Below are positions 28,983-39,286 of a stretch of 64,000 bases of DNA, piece after piece. This stretch comes from Athripsodes cinereus (taxonomy: Eukaryota; Arthropoda; Insecta; Trichoptera; Leptoceridae), in the NCBI GenBank assembly GCA_947579605.1, contig OX388314.1:19651982-19715981 (forward strand), written 5' to 3'. Each line of letters starts with the position of its first letter. Position 1 is the first letter of the stretch. A model generated the notes under the pieces. That model saw only the letters and a program-made list of their open reading frames with translations. It ran no database searches and was not told where the DNA came from. The translations under genes were made by a program, and so were the position numbers.

Positions 28983-29035
28983 AAGAAGACAATCTGTATG
29001 TTCAATACATACAAAATGTCCACTTGTTGTGGCTA
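28983..29035 (+). mobile_element. Family A fragment, middle region
   Basis: It has gaagacaatc then the stem-loop gtatgt-tcaat-acatac (28996-29012), then gtccacttgttgtgg. The stem differs from consensus by a paired C-to-T and G-to-A change. Confidence 0.55.
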
Positions 29036-30120
29036 ATGTGAAGATATAGATAGATAAAGTGACTTAATACGAATCCGATAACCGATTAGTCACTTCTCAA
29101 TAACCGATCAGTTACCTCTCAAAACTAAAGGTGTGAATTGGGTTTTTGAAATGATGTTGCTGTCAATTTTATTCAATTTTAAACTATGTAATACAAATTG
29201 TTCTTCATAAAATCATACTTTATATTTCTATAAACTTATTTTTTGTAGTGTAAATTTTCTATTGAATTTGATTGTCGATCTATGATAACGTAATTATTTG
29301 CAAATTATTTTTATCAATTGCATGTACCGTTAACAACTCAACGAACTTATCAATAGAATCAAACGATACTGATAATTATCAACGCATGATCATCAAACAT
29401 ATTGTAGAATTAAATTAAATTAAAAATAACTAAATAGGTATAGTATGATGTATAGACCAGATATATTTATTCATGAACTATTGTAATGAGATCGATAATG
29501 ACGTAGGTAGTATTATAATAATATTATTGTCCCCTATTGTCTATTATCGATTGGTACCGATATGGACTATTGAACTTATTGTTCCCATACCTATTGCATT
29601 AATATCACGGTTCTTCTGTTGTTCTAGGTATAACAATTATATTATTGTTTCGGATGTAACTAATCAAGTTTCGAAAACAAAACAAATCGTATAAAAACTC
29701 GACCGGAATTAATAATGACAACGACTATCTTTTATTTTACGTCGTTGTTGTGCTTTTGTTCTGATTGGAATCAATATACATTTTTTTTTAATTCACTCGT
29801 TCATTTGTTTAGTTGTTGTGACGGTTAATTTTACGCACGTCACCATTTTTTGATTCGCTTTTCATTATCTAACTCGAGTACAGTTGGATTCTGATTCATT
29901 GTTTCTTTTATAGAATTTAATCCATTATTACGTGTACATTACACAAAATAAACTTATTGTTTACAATTTATTTTTTTTATACTTTCGATAGAATTATGTA
30001 ATTAATACATCTTCGGCGGGATGGTCACAAATTAAAATAATTACTAAAAAAAATAAACCTTTGATCACTTGTTGAAATAAGTAAAATAATCTCGTGTCCC
30101 CGGCAAAATGTAGGTCACCG

Positions 30121-30326
30121 ACTCTTTTCTGTTAGTTTTGGAGTATCCTGTAAGAGACAGTTGTTCATAATACATCACCAATAAAAAAATTGACATCTTC
30201 ATTTCTGCGATGAATTGTATTGCTACCCATTATGAACCATGTCTTATAATTTACTGGCACAGAAAGGGCAACCTACATGTTTATTGCATGAAGTTAGTCA
30301 ACTGGCTAAAACCCCATGATGGTATG
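30121..30326 (+). mobile_element. Family A repeat, extended form, diverged
   Basis: It has gagtatcctgtaagagacag (extended part), gcgatgaattgtattgctac, ctacatgtttattgcatg and accccatgatggtatg, then a short aatgaatg tail. Confidence 0.65.
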
Positions 30327-32461
30327 AATAAATAAATGAATGAATGAAATAAATAGTTTGTGCAAAATAAAATTGTATTCGTAATGTAACATTGTGTGTA
30401 CAATACAGTACATCTTCACGTGATCAATCAATTATCGATTTTAATATTGGTATTAATTGTTACCATAAATATTAATAATAACAAACCATCATCACTGTCT
30501 GTTAGCGGTACAGTAGACGATTTTTATACAACATCAATTCAAATTTACGACTCTTTATAAAAAAAATACGAATAAGTTTTTATTCTTCATTTTAGAATAA
30601 TACTAATCATCATTCGTCCTTCCACGTTCGTACTGAGAGCATAGGGCAGAAAAGATCCTCCTCTCTTCAGAGCATATTTGCGCCAAATGAGTTGCCACTA
30701 CTCACGACATTCCAAAAGAACGAGATTTTTCTCAATCCAATCCAAACTTTTTGTCACTATTCTACTATAACTGGAAGATAAATAAATGGAATTATTTTTT
30801 TCTTTTGGTAAATAGTCATCCACTGTATCTTTTTTATGATATAAACACTAGGTTTATATGTGTTTTATATTCTGTATAATACGTGTACCTATGAGATTTA
30901 TGTGCTGAAGTTTATATAAAAATGTAGTACAGTAGGTATGTAGTTGATATGTAAGTACATAGTGTTTAAAGGTGACAATGTCATTATATCTTTTCAATTG
31001 AACACTAATCAAATATTGACATTATTTCTATTAAAATATTATAATGATGTGGCAATCACGAGGTATGAAATGTAGTAATGCTTGGGGTAACCATATGAAA
31101 CACCTATCTATACCATCCGCCTCCATAATTAGTATCGTTAGGTGCCTTATTAGCGAAATATTATTGTTTTTTATCAATTTAAATAATTCGGAAAATATAA
31201 TCTAACGAACATGTTGACTTAAAAATTTATAATATAGTTGGTCTCTAAAACAAATGAAAGTCGTTTATTTATTTTATTATTATTCTATTTTAATCATATG
31301 AATACAGTTAGGAAAAACTTACAAATCTGTTCGCTACTTTTTTAGTACCTACTACGTGAAGACAGACTATTCACAAGAAATCTATTTTTGATTGCACAGA
31401 GAAAATATACCGTATATTTATAATACTACAGTGATTCCGCTGGTTATTCCACTTATGGAAGATAAATTACGGTTCCGAATGTATCTAGGTAGGTAAGAGG
31501 ACAGATTTTTTTTTTAGAATTTCTACTGCAAGTAGAATCTCATTCGATTGAGGTTCTAATTGTATTTCAGGTAATGTATCTTTTAACACGTATTCATTTT
31601 GTATTCGAATACAAGAACGCAAAAGTAATAATTTGTGTAATTATTCTTATGTACTTAATTACGTACAAAAGTTGTACATTGTAAAGTACTTAGTATGTAA
31701 TAATAAAATCATTTTCTCTTTACCATTTATTAACACGTTCTGATAAATATAATAATGAGTCGTGATATTTGCTAAATTATCATTGATCGATAATGAAAAG
31801 CGTGCACTTGCTAATAAGTGACGAGCGAAAATTATACACAATTCTTTACTGTCGACTGTACAATATGACCCTAATTACATCATGGTCGAAATTTATTCAT
31901 CACTAATTTTAGGCTAATATCTCAATGTCCAATCAGAATCACCCATTCGAAAACCAAATAGAATTCACGCGTTTGCGTTTTAAATATCGCAATCCACTTG
32001 TTTCTCTATTACTATTATTATTATTCTATTTTTGAATGTGACCGGTGTGATAGTTAGCTATGTAAATGTGTATATTGCAAAAAGTTTCAATCCCTATTTA
32101 GGAATTATTTTTTCAAGTAGGTACCTACGCGACGCGTCAACGTAGATACACGTCATTGATTCGAAATTTAAAAATACGGGTTCATTTTTGCTTTTACTCA
32201 TTAAACATGAAGGGATATACAACAAAAATTTCATTTAAGGTGCATACCGTACATTTTGATTAGTATTTTTTAGGTTGATCTGATATTTAGAAACTATTTC
32301 TTATTTCTTGAAGTTAGCTGCTGCAAAACGTTGCCAACTTCATTACTTATCGGACTTGTAGTAAATTCTTTATTTAAAAATTATAACGTAGTGCCTATAA
32401 TTAATATATCTATTGTCCACATTTAGCGTTGTTTTTAAAAAATATTTAAGATTTGAAATGT

Positions 32462-32645
32462 TCTTTCTTCTTCTTCTTCCTATGCCATGTTAGGCCCCCC
32501 CGACGTTGGCGATCACTTCGGCCAAAACCTCCCTCTCCTGTGCTACCCTGAACAGATCATCCACTGTCCTCATTCCAGTCCACTCTCTAATGTTGCGCAG
32601 CCAGGACATCTGCTTTCTGCCAACTCTCCGTCTTCAATCCATCTT
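32462..32645 (-). mobile_element. LINE 3' fragment, minus strand
   Basis: The minus strand reads RRVGRKQMSWLRNIREWTG, then TVDDLFRVAQEREVL, then a stop and a gaagaagaagaa-type tail (ttcttcttcttcttcc on the + strand at 32464). The WLRNxREW...LFRxA pattern is the common C-terminal tail of insect endonuclease/reverse-transcriptase LINEs. It is 5'-truncated near 32645. Confidence 0.75.
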
Positions 32646-33157
32646 CCTTATAAAATTTAAATAAAATTACACGTAGGTACGCACGTAATGTCTTTTCTAG
32701 TTTATTATTATTAAATAAAAACAGCGACAATTCTCTTATTATTATTTATCAAATACAATAAAAGTTTTCTCTTTTATTATATTAGTAGTAGATTATTATT
32801 TTATTAATAATAATAATTTAATGTAATAAACGGTAGGTGCATATCTAATGATTTTAATAATATCGTTGTATTGTTGTTGTATTATTATTCTAGGTATTAT
32901 TTTAATGTTTTGATGTAAGAAATGGAGCGTGTAATGAGAAATTTCATATTATACCTACTGCTACATTATTGGTGCCCCTTTTCAATATACATAGTTGACT
33001 TTGCAAGGTGATTCTGTCACTTTGTCATATTATTTTTAGATGAGGCGAAATTATGACATTTTTAACCCACCCGCAATAAACTACTAGTCGACATCCACCT
33101 TTTTTTTACACTACTCGCATTCAGTGTGTTAAGAAAGTTTATTAGACTAAATTAATT

Positions 33158-33402
33158 TTTTAATTAATTTAGTAAAATTTTAATAAAAAAAATAAAATTA
33201 GACTAAACTGGTTAGATGGAAGAAATCTTATAATTTTTTTTTTTATTTTTTAATTAATTTAGTAATTTTTTATTATATATTTTTATATAATTTTAAATAA
33301 TTTATATAATTTTAAATAATATAAATTTTTTTTAATTAATTTAGTAAAATTTTAATAAAAAATAAAATAAAATTAGACTAAACTGGTTAGATGGAAGAAA
33401 TC
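33158..33402 (+). repeat. Two direct copies of an about 70-bp AT-rich unit
   Basis: The block beginning ttaattaatttagtaaaatt and ending gatggaagaaatc occurs at about 33158-33227 and again at 33327-33402, separated by about 100 bp of very AT-rich sequence. It probably arose by tandem duplication inside the LINE 3' remnant. Confidence 0.7.
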
Positions 33403-33523
33403 ACTTTATAGTGATAATCTCGCCACTGCACATCGTCCTAGTTTCTAAAATTTTATATTATTTTGTTAACACTGTTATGTAATGATGATGTGCAAAAAGA
33501 ATAAATAAATAAATAAATAATAC
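33370..33523 (+). mobile_element. LINE-type 3' end with (AAAT)n tail
   Basis: The words ggttagatggaagaaatca and ctttatagtgataat resemble a LINE 3' end that is very common in insects. The block ends in aataaataaataaataaat at about 33501-33520, a typical LINE tail. A partial copy of its first part also occurs at 33158-33227. Confidence 0.6.
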
Positions 33524-33529
33524 ATGGTT

Positions 33530-33640
33530 ATATTGTTTGAATGTGGAGAATCCAGACAATCGATCATTTTCTGCTTGAATGTTCACTGCACAAGCAGTAC
33601 CAAGCAGTGTCTATTCCGGCCGAAGGCCCTCTACCTGGTA
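33530..33640 (+). mobile_element. Remnant of a jockey/R1-like LINE C-terminal domain
   Basis: A short frame carries IQTIDHFLLECSLHKQY. This resembles the His/Cys-containing C-terminal segment of many insect LINE reverse transcriptases (T.DH.L.EC..H). Frame disruption directly upstream (gaatgtggaga) shows decay. A 69-codon frame from 33541 to 33750 includes it but is not a gene. Confidence 0.5.
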
Positions 33641-34087
33641 ATTCCCTAAGTCTCCTCTCGTTGTCTCGACACTTTAGTCAAATATTTAAGTGCAACGATA
33701 TTATAATCTGGTTTATAAAACTAAACTATTCTTATCACTTCTGTAGTTAGGTTTTAATACAACTAAACAGGATGACACAAATCACTCCATGGGGTGGATT
33801 GCCTAATTATATTTATAAAAAAAATAGCTATGTTGGTATTCTTCTTTATAGCGCCTTATTGCTGTGTTGCAGCACCAATCGTTTGTCTGTCTGCTTAAAC
33901 CCGGGGTAGACCACGTGGAGGTCGACAAACATCCTACCCCAATTTTATCTTTCTGACATGTTTTTTTTTTTACAATTTTATCTTTTTGACATTTTTTTTT
34001 TTTTTACAATTTTACCTCTTTGACATTTTTTTTATGATTTTTGTTTTTAGTGATTTTTGTGATTTATAGCGCCTGACATGCCATACG

Positions 34088-34089
<2 letters not shown>

Positions 34090-34120
<31 letters not shown>
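34090..34120. repeat. (AT)15 microsatellite
   Basis: An uninterrupted AT dinucleotide run. It follows a T-rich segment (33950-34050) in which ttttgacatttttt-type units recur three times. Confidence 0.95.
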
Positions 34121-34124
<4 letters not shown>

Positions 34125-34204
34125 GTATTTGGACTAAATTATTTAATTTACTTGATTACTAGTTAATTGATGGCCTTTAAACATAGAATAAAAATTTTAA
34201 ATCT

Positions 34205-34345
34205 GGTAATGGGTACTCTGGTGGGAGAAGTGTGTAACTAGCCATAGGCCTCCCCATTCCCATTGATTCCCACAACTTTTTATCCAGAGCACACTGGATC
34301 CACGCCGCTCCTACAGTTCGCTTTATATCATCTGATAATCTATAC
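34205..34345 (-). mobile_element. Decayed RTE-type LINE tail, minus strand
   Basis: The minus strand translates as DDIKRTVGAAWIQCALDKKL, then WES. This matches the pattern of the RTE C-terminus (DDI...W.Q.A.D...W.S) seen at 1862-2280. It is a short remnant. Confidence 0.55.
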
Positions 34346-36102
34346 TCTGATCTCTGAAATGAAATGAATTAAAACACACTTTTTTTACCTATTTTTATCA
34401 TGTGATTATTCACCTGTATCTTTTCCTATCCTGCAAAAAGATTGATACTGAGAGATGTGATCGTAATATGTTAAGGTACAATATCACTTTAAGTATTGTC
34501 TTACAAAGTTTATTATAATATTGTTATATAAGTATGTATTACAAAATAGCCTTAAGCACCGTTCAGACAATGAACTGGAACGTTTTCTTAATAATAATTA
34601 TAATAACTCTCGACTTTATCTCAAACAATATCAATAATGTTTTTATTTTGTTGCTTTCGTAATTATAATTAGAGTTAATAAAAATTTATTCGTGAGAATT
34701 AATGATATGTAATTAGATAAGATACCGTATTGAAAATTAATAGATATTAAATTTTTATATAAAGTTTGTCGACATATTATACTTACATATTTAAATATTT
34801 TTTAAACGCTTTCGTAATCTTGTGTGAGTAGGTACCTACCTATATAAAATTTAGTACCAACTTGTTCCGGGCTATGCCAGCCGTGAAAGCTTAAGATTTT
34901 ACTCACCATATATGTAGTTTTTTTTCCTAAATCACTCGCAAACGACTTGACGGTCTTGAGAAGAATAGAATAGAATACATTGTTCATTGTTGTTGTATAT
35001 TTCTTTCGTATTATGCTACAGGTGCCTGCAAATATAATTACTTTGTAAAAGTAGTATATTCTGGGGAAGGTCATTTAGATAAGCGTTTATTGTCAAATGA
35101 TACTAAACAAAAATATTTAATTATACTCTATTATTTAATCATTAGAGATATCATTGCCTTCTTAGGATATTGTCTATTTGCAAATCTGTGAGGTTAACTG
35201 AAAGAGATTGTTAGAGCAACACCTCCCAAAGTCTCATGAAGACGAAAAATATGTCTCTGGAGACTGCTCAATTAAATTTATTGGTGGAATGTATCTATCC
35301 TCTAATCATTTATTGTAATATATAATTTACTATACTATATAATTGTATTACGTTATGTATATCTGTTGGAATCTGATCATAATAAAGTTTCCCAATAATT
35401 GATCACGTATCTACTAGAGACGACTGTGGAGGCCTAAATCTACTTGGAAATTACTGCATCAATCTCATTTGCACACTGAGTCTCCAAAACATTCACCAAA
35501 TATTTAGAAGTTATTTTTTTATTAAAATAAATATTGTATAGAGTTTTGTGCGTTTTGTTTATTTATTTTATTCTTTTACTGTATATTGAGTAAGTATAGG
35601 TAGTATTTATTATATACCAATACAAAGTATCAGTTATACATTTCAATGTACAGAAGGCGAGTTGATTGCACAATTGCAATATGTTCCAACTAACTCGGTT
35701 ATAACAAAAATAAGATCATACACACATACATATGTTATATTATGACTATAATGTAATGTAAATATGTAAGACTTAAAATTATACCTACTCAAAACAACCA
35801 ACTCAACTCTTATTGGAATCATATTAAAATTAATTATTCAACTGAAAATGTAAATGGTAGATAATTTGAACTGTAAAAATTACCCCTGTTTGATAAACCT
35901 CAATTATGATCACATCAATATTTATAATTTTTTTAAAAACAATACCTACAACGTAGACTATACAAATACTTTTTTTTACTAAAATATCAACTATTTTTTA
36001 TTTATTTCAAACTTAAAGTTACAGCTTATATTACATAATAAACAAAACAATAATTGTGCAAAATTAAAGCCAATTACAACTTAAGTTATATAATACAGAA
36101 TG

Positions 36103-36402
36103 TTAGTTAAAAACAAATTTATATAAAAAACTAAGATATTTTGAAAAATCTAATAAGATATTTTGAAATTGTTGGGAATCTCTGCTAGCTTCATCTAACT
36201 CATTGTTTTCTTCTATTTCTTTGAAATTCCAGATTCTATATTTTATAATAATTACCATAAACACTCCAGCCGACCCTTGAATGTACCGTACAAACTTTAC
36301 TAACACAATAAAAATTCCAATCAGTAAATAGTTACACGTTTTAAAAATAGAATACAATCGTTTCTTTTGTCTGTTTTTAAAAAATCTCGTCAGTGTTGCC
36401 AT
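36103..36402 (-). CDS. Candidate small membrane protein, 99 codons (unrecognised)
   Basis: I do not recognise the family. The frame starts with ATG in context ttcaatATGG and encodes a basic N-terminus (RFFKNRQKKR near residue 6), one or two hydrophobic stretches (about 24-37 and 47-53) and an acidic C-terminal third (EEIEENNELDEASRD-like). This is the layout of single-span mitochondrial or ER small proteins. A possible poly(A) signal (aataaa on the minus strand) lies near 36000. Chance frames of this length are just about expected in 64 kb of DNA this AT-rich, so this is only a candidate. If real, it would be a nested or neighbouring gene on the opposite strand, about 3 kb upstream of the first zfh2 coding exon. 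Confidence 0.3.
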   Translation of the reverse strand: MATLTRFFKNRQKKRLYSIFKTCNYLLIGIFIVLVKFVRYIQGSAGVFMVIIIKYRIWNFKEIEENNELDEASRDSQQFQNILLDFSKYLSFLYKFVFN

Positions 36403-36791
36403 ATTGAAATTATTGTGATGAAAAACGTTTTATTTGCGTAGGTCGTCTTCTATACCTACAAATAGTCAGACAACGTTTTTTAATCACACAACAGTTTTTC
36501 TAGAATATTCTTTCCATCTTTTATTTTTGAATTATATATGTGAAACCTAAAATAGAGATGTTCCAAACGTTTTTTGTCGTGATTGAATGTAATCGAAAAT
36601 AACTTTACAACACGAGTTATCGAATTCGAACTTTATTCAAATATTATATTTAGAAGATTGTTTGTATTTACTGCCATATACGAATAATTCTAATTAGTTT
36701 ATAGTGTATTTTGTTATCGGAAGTAAACGAGTCTTAGAGGATTCCAACAAGTTGACACTGAATCGTTTTTTTTTGTGTTTTTTTTATTAGC

Positions 36792-36868
36792 CTTGATGAA
36801 GAACATAAACAGCTTCCTATATCTGGTTTAAATCGCGGACATGTCAACGTTATGGGTGTTCTTTAAGA
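36792..36868 (+). other. Acceptor-like site followed by a 24-codon coding-like patch
   Basis: A T-rich tract ending in tttttattag (36791) is followed by a frame reading LDEEHKQLPISGLNRGHVNV, then MGVL and TAA (36866-36868). An aataaa lies about 110 bp downstream (near 36976). The composition looks protein-like and the order acceptor, short frame, stop, poly(A) signal fits a terminal exon. Length alone gives no statistical support. Confidence 0.15.
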
Positions 36869-38849
36869 TTTAAGTTGTCAAGTGTCATCTATCGTTACCA
36901 AATCGTAATCGATCCATCACATCGATTTAGTAATAATAATAATTATCATTAACAAGATCCGTGATTTAAAATTAGAATAAAAAAATAATTCTTAAATCAA
37001 ACACATTCTTACGTGGCGTCAAGACGATTATAATTATTACTAGTGTTATTTTCTCCATTTCGCCCAGAAAATATGTAAACGTACCTTTAAAGTTTGAGTA
37101 GGTATATGGAGCTCTTGCAGCTACCTAAACCCGTAACTTCTCTTCTTTTTAAACTAAAAATAATATTTGAGCATATTTTTTTGACTTTTATGACTAAAAT
37201 ATAGTGTAGACATTCATTTAAAAAGATTACTTATAATATTTTTTTTATTATTGGAATAAAATTAACAACTGAACTGTAATAATTAAAATAGAATCTTATT
37301 AAAATTTGAGATAATAATTCTTTTTCATGTTAGTTTTGTAAAAAAAATAATATGGAATAATATTTTAAAGGATCCGATAATAACTAATAATTATTTATAT
37401 TGCAAACTTAACTTGCAGATAACATAAGTAGGTACCTACTTTCTTGTGGGAGAAAATTTTGAAAAACACCATAATTCCAACATTTTTGACAGATCTCTCT
37501 GTGTTCTATGATCATCTGATATCACATTTATATGATGTATTTTTGGAGTCCAATTTTTATTCATTAGCACTTTGTAATGTTTTTATGCAAATAAAAATTC
37601 TGGACATTATTCATCAAGATAATAATATTTTTAGCCTTATACCTGCCGAAAGGATTAGACTTCGTGTAGAGTGCATTATTTTTTCTCTATCTTTTCTAAT
37701 CACGGCGACTATAAAATACAAATGAACAGACACATTTTTTTATTAGACTATCGATATAATGTATAGCTTCTTGGGTAGTCGACATGTGACAACAAATAAA
37801 TATAATAAACGATGATTAATAGTGATGTGAAATCATAATCGATATTTTGACATTAATTTATTATCATAATTTATTCATAAACATCGTATGGTGTATGAAG
37901 ATTTATCTTATACTTTTGTAATAATTAATATCTCGATGTTCTTGTAGCACGCATTCTAGCTTAGATAAATTATAAAACATCGCTTGTAAAATACAATTTT
38001 ATTATTTATATTTAGTTTTAAACGATATTATAAATTATTAAATTGGTCACCTAGTCGGCATACCTGGATGAATTAATCTCATCCCGGATTATGTTTTTTC
38101 AGTTTTTTTATTAGATTTAGGTGACGATTTAAATATTTTATTATTTTTAAAAATGATTTATAATTTTATTACTGTGAACAAAATAAATTACAAAAAAATA
38201 ATGTTTTAACTGTTTTCGACACATTTTTTTTACTAATCCATGCGTCATATTAAAATATTGGAATCAAGAATGGAATCCAATTTTGTTTATTTTTTTAGAT
38301 TGTTTTTCGTAACCCTTCTATTTTAATCCTTTTCTTTGATAACACCCATAGCGATTTACGCAATAACGATTTTGAAAAAAGACATTATTATTATTATTCT
38401 TTTAATAACAAAACGAAGGCGCATCTTGTACCTACGACGTCACCTGCTCGTCGATGATTGTATTTTATTATTAAACTTCATTGTTATCAACACAAAATAA
38501 AAAACGCATCACCCTTTGATTGAGTCCGTATCTATTATTTCTTTGGCAACCCTAATGGTGATAATGCGCTCGCTAAGATGCTAACCATTAATAGATAAAT
38601 TGTGATTAATTTTGTTTTTTTTTTTTAATGTATGATATCTAACGAAACTATACGGTCCCGTAATTTTACTATTTGATATTATCTTCCATTACTTTTCAGT
38701 GAGTATCTTAATAAAACACTACGTACTAAAACCTCTCTAAAGTGTATTACTCACCCTCAATGACATGATTTTCCTATGAATTTCTGCTACTTAAATATAT
38801 ATAGAAGGTTGCGTAGTTTCTACTTACCAAGCTAATTCTACCGCAAGCC

Positions 38850-38905
38850 TCTCTCTCTCACTCCTTTCCACCTCCTCCCCTCTCTCTCTTTCTTTCTATC
38901 ACTGG
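38850..38905 (+). promoter_or_regulatory. CT-rich tract upstream of the first zfh2 coding exon
   Basis: About 55 bases are nearly pure pyrimidine (cctctctctctcactccttt and following), some 380 bp before the acceptor at 39286. It stands out in an AT-rich area. It could be a GAGA-type factor site on the minus strand or merely a microsatellite. Confidence 0.3.
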
Positions 38906-39286
38906 TAGTAGGTATCTGGATATGAATTAGTTACGCGAAGGGGATTATTCCACTGGTAATAAATCCTGCTACAGCGACATGTCACACGAAATTATGGTTT
39001 ATGTTCTAAAGAAGTCGCGAAATTGTACGGAAAACCATCCTTTATTATTAATGGGATAACGTTGTTACCTATTATTATTAGTATAAGTAATGTATTTACT
39101 CTCCTGTCTTATACCTCCATACGTAGATATACAACCAAGTATCTACTATAGTATATATTATTATAATGTCTACTACACTGACAATAGTTATTTCTCTTGT
39201 AATCTATGAACTTTCTTACTATAATATTGTATGTTAAATTGACATAAAGCTTACGTAAATTTAATTTGATGTTGTTATTGTTTCAG

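Larger units (their letters stand above)
18816..33130. other. AT-rich non-coding DNA with scattered repeats
   Basis: Apart from the listed repeats there is a cluster of taggtacctac-type words at 20900-21010 and a short direct repeat of ataaccgat plus agtnacctctca near 29077-29120. No host gene is recognised. Frames of 60-82 codons here look accidental. Confidence 0.65.
34346..39286. other. AT-rich DNA before the first visible zfh2 coding exon
   Basis: It holds the family C copy (35222), the 99-codon minus-strand candidate, the mini-exon candidate (36792) and the CT-rich tract. A 93-codon frame at 37444-37725 has no recognisable feature. The last bases are the acceptor of the first coding exon, so at least the right end is intron. 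Confidence 0.65.

Noticed and set aside
37444..37725. 93-codon + strand frame
   Set aside because: No motif, no splice or poly(A) context, AT-driven amino acids; within chance expectation.
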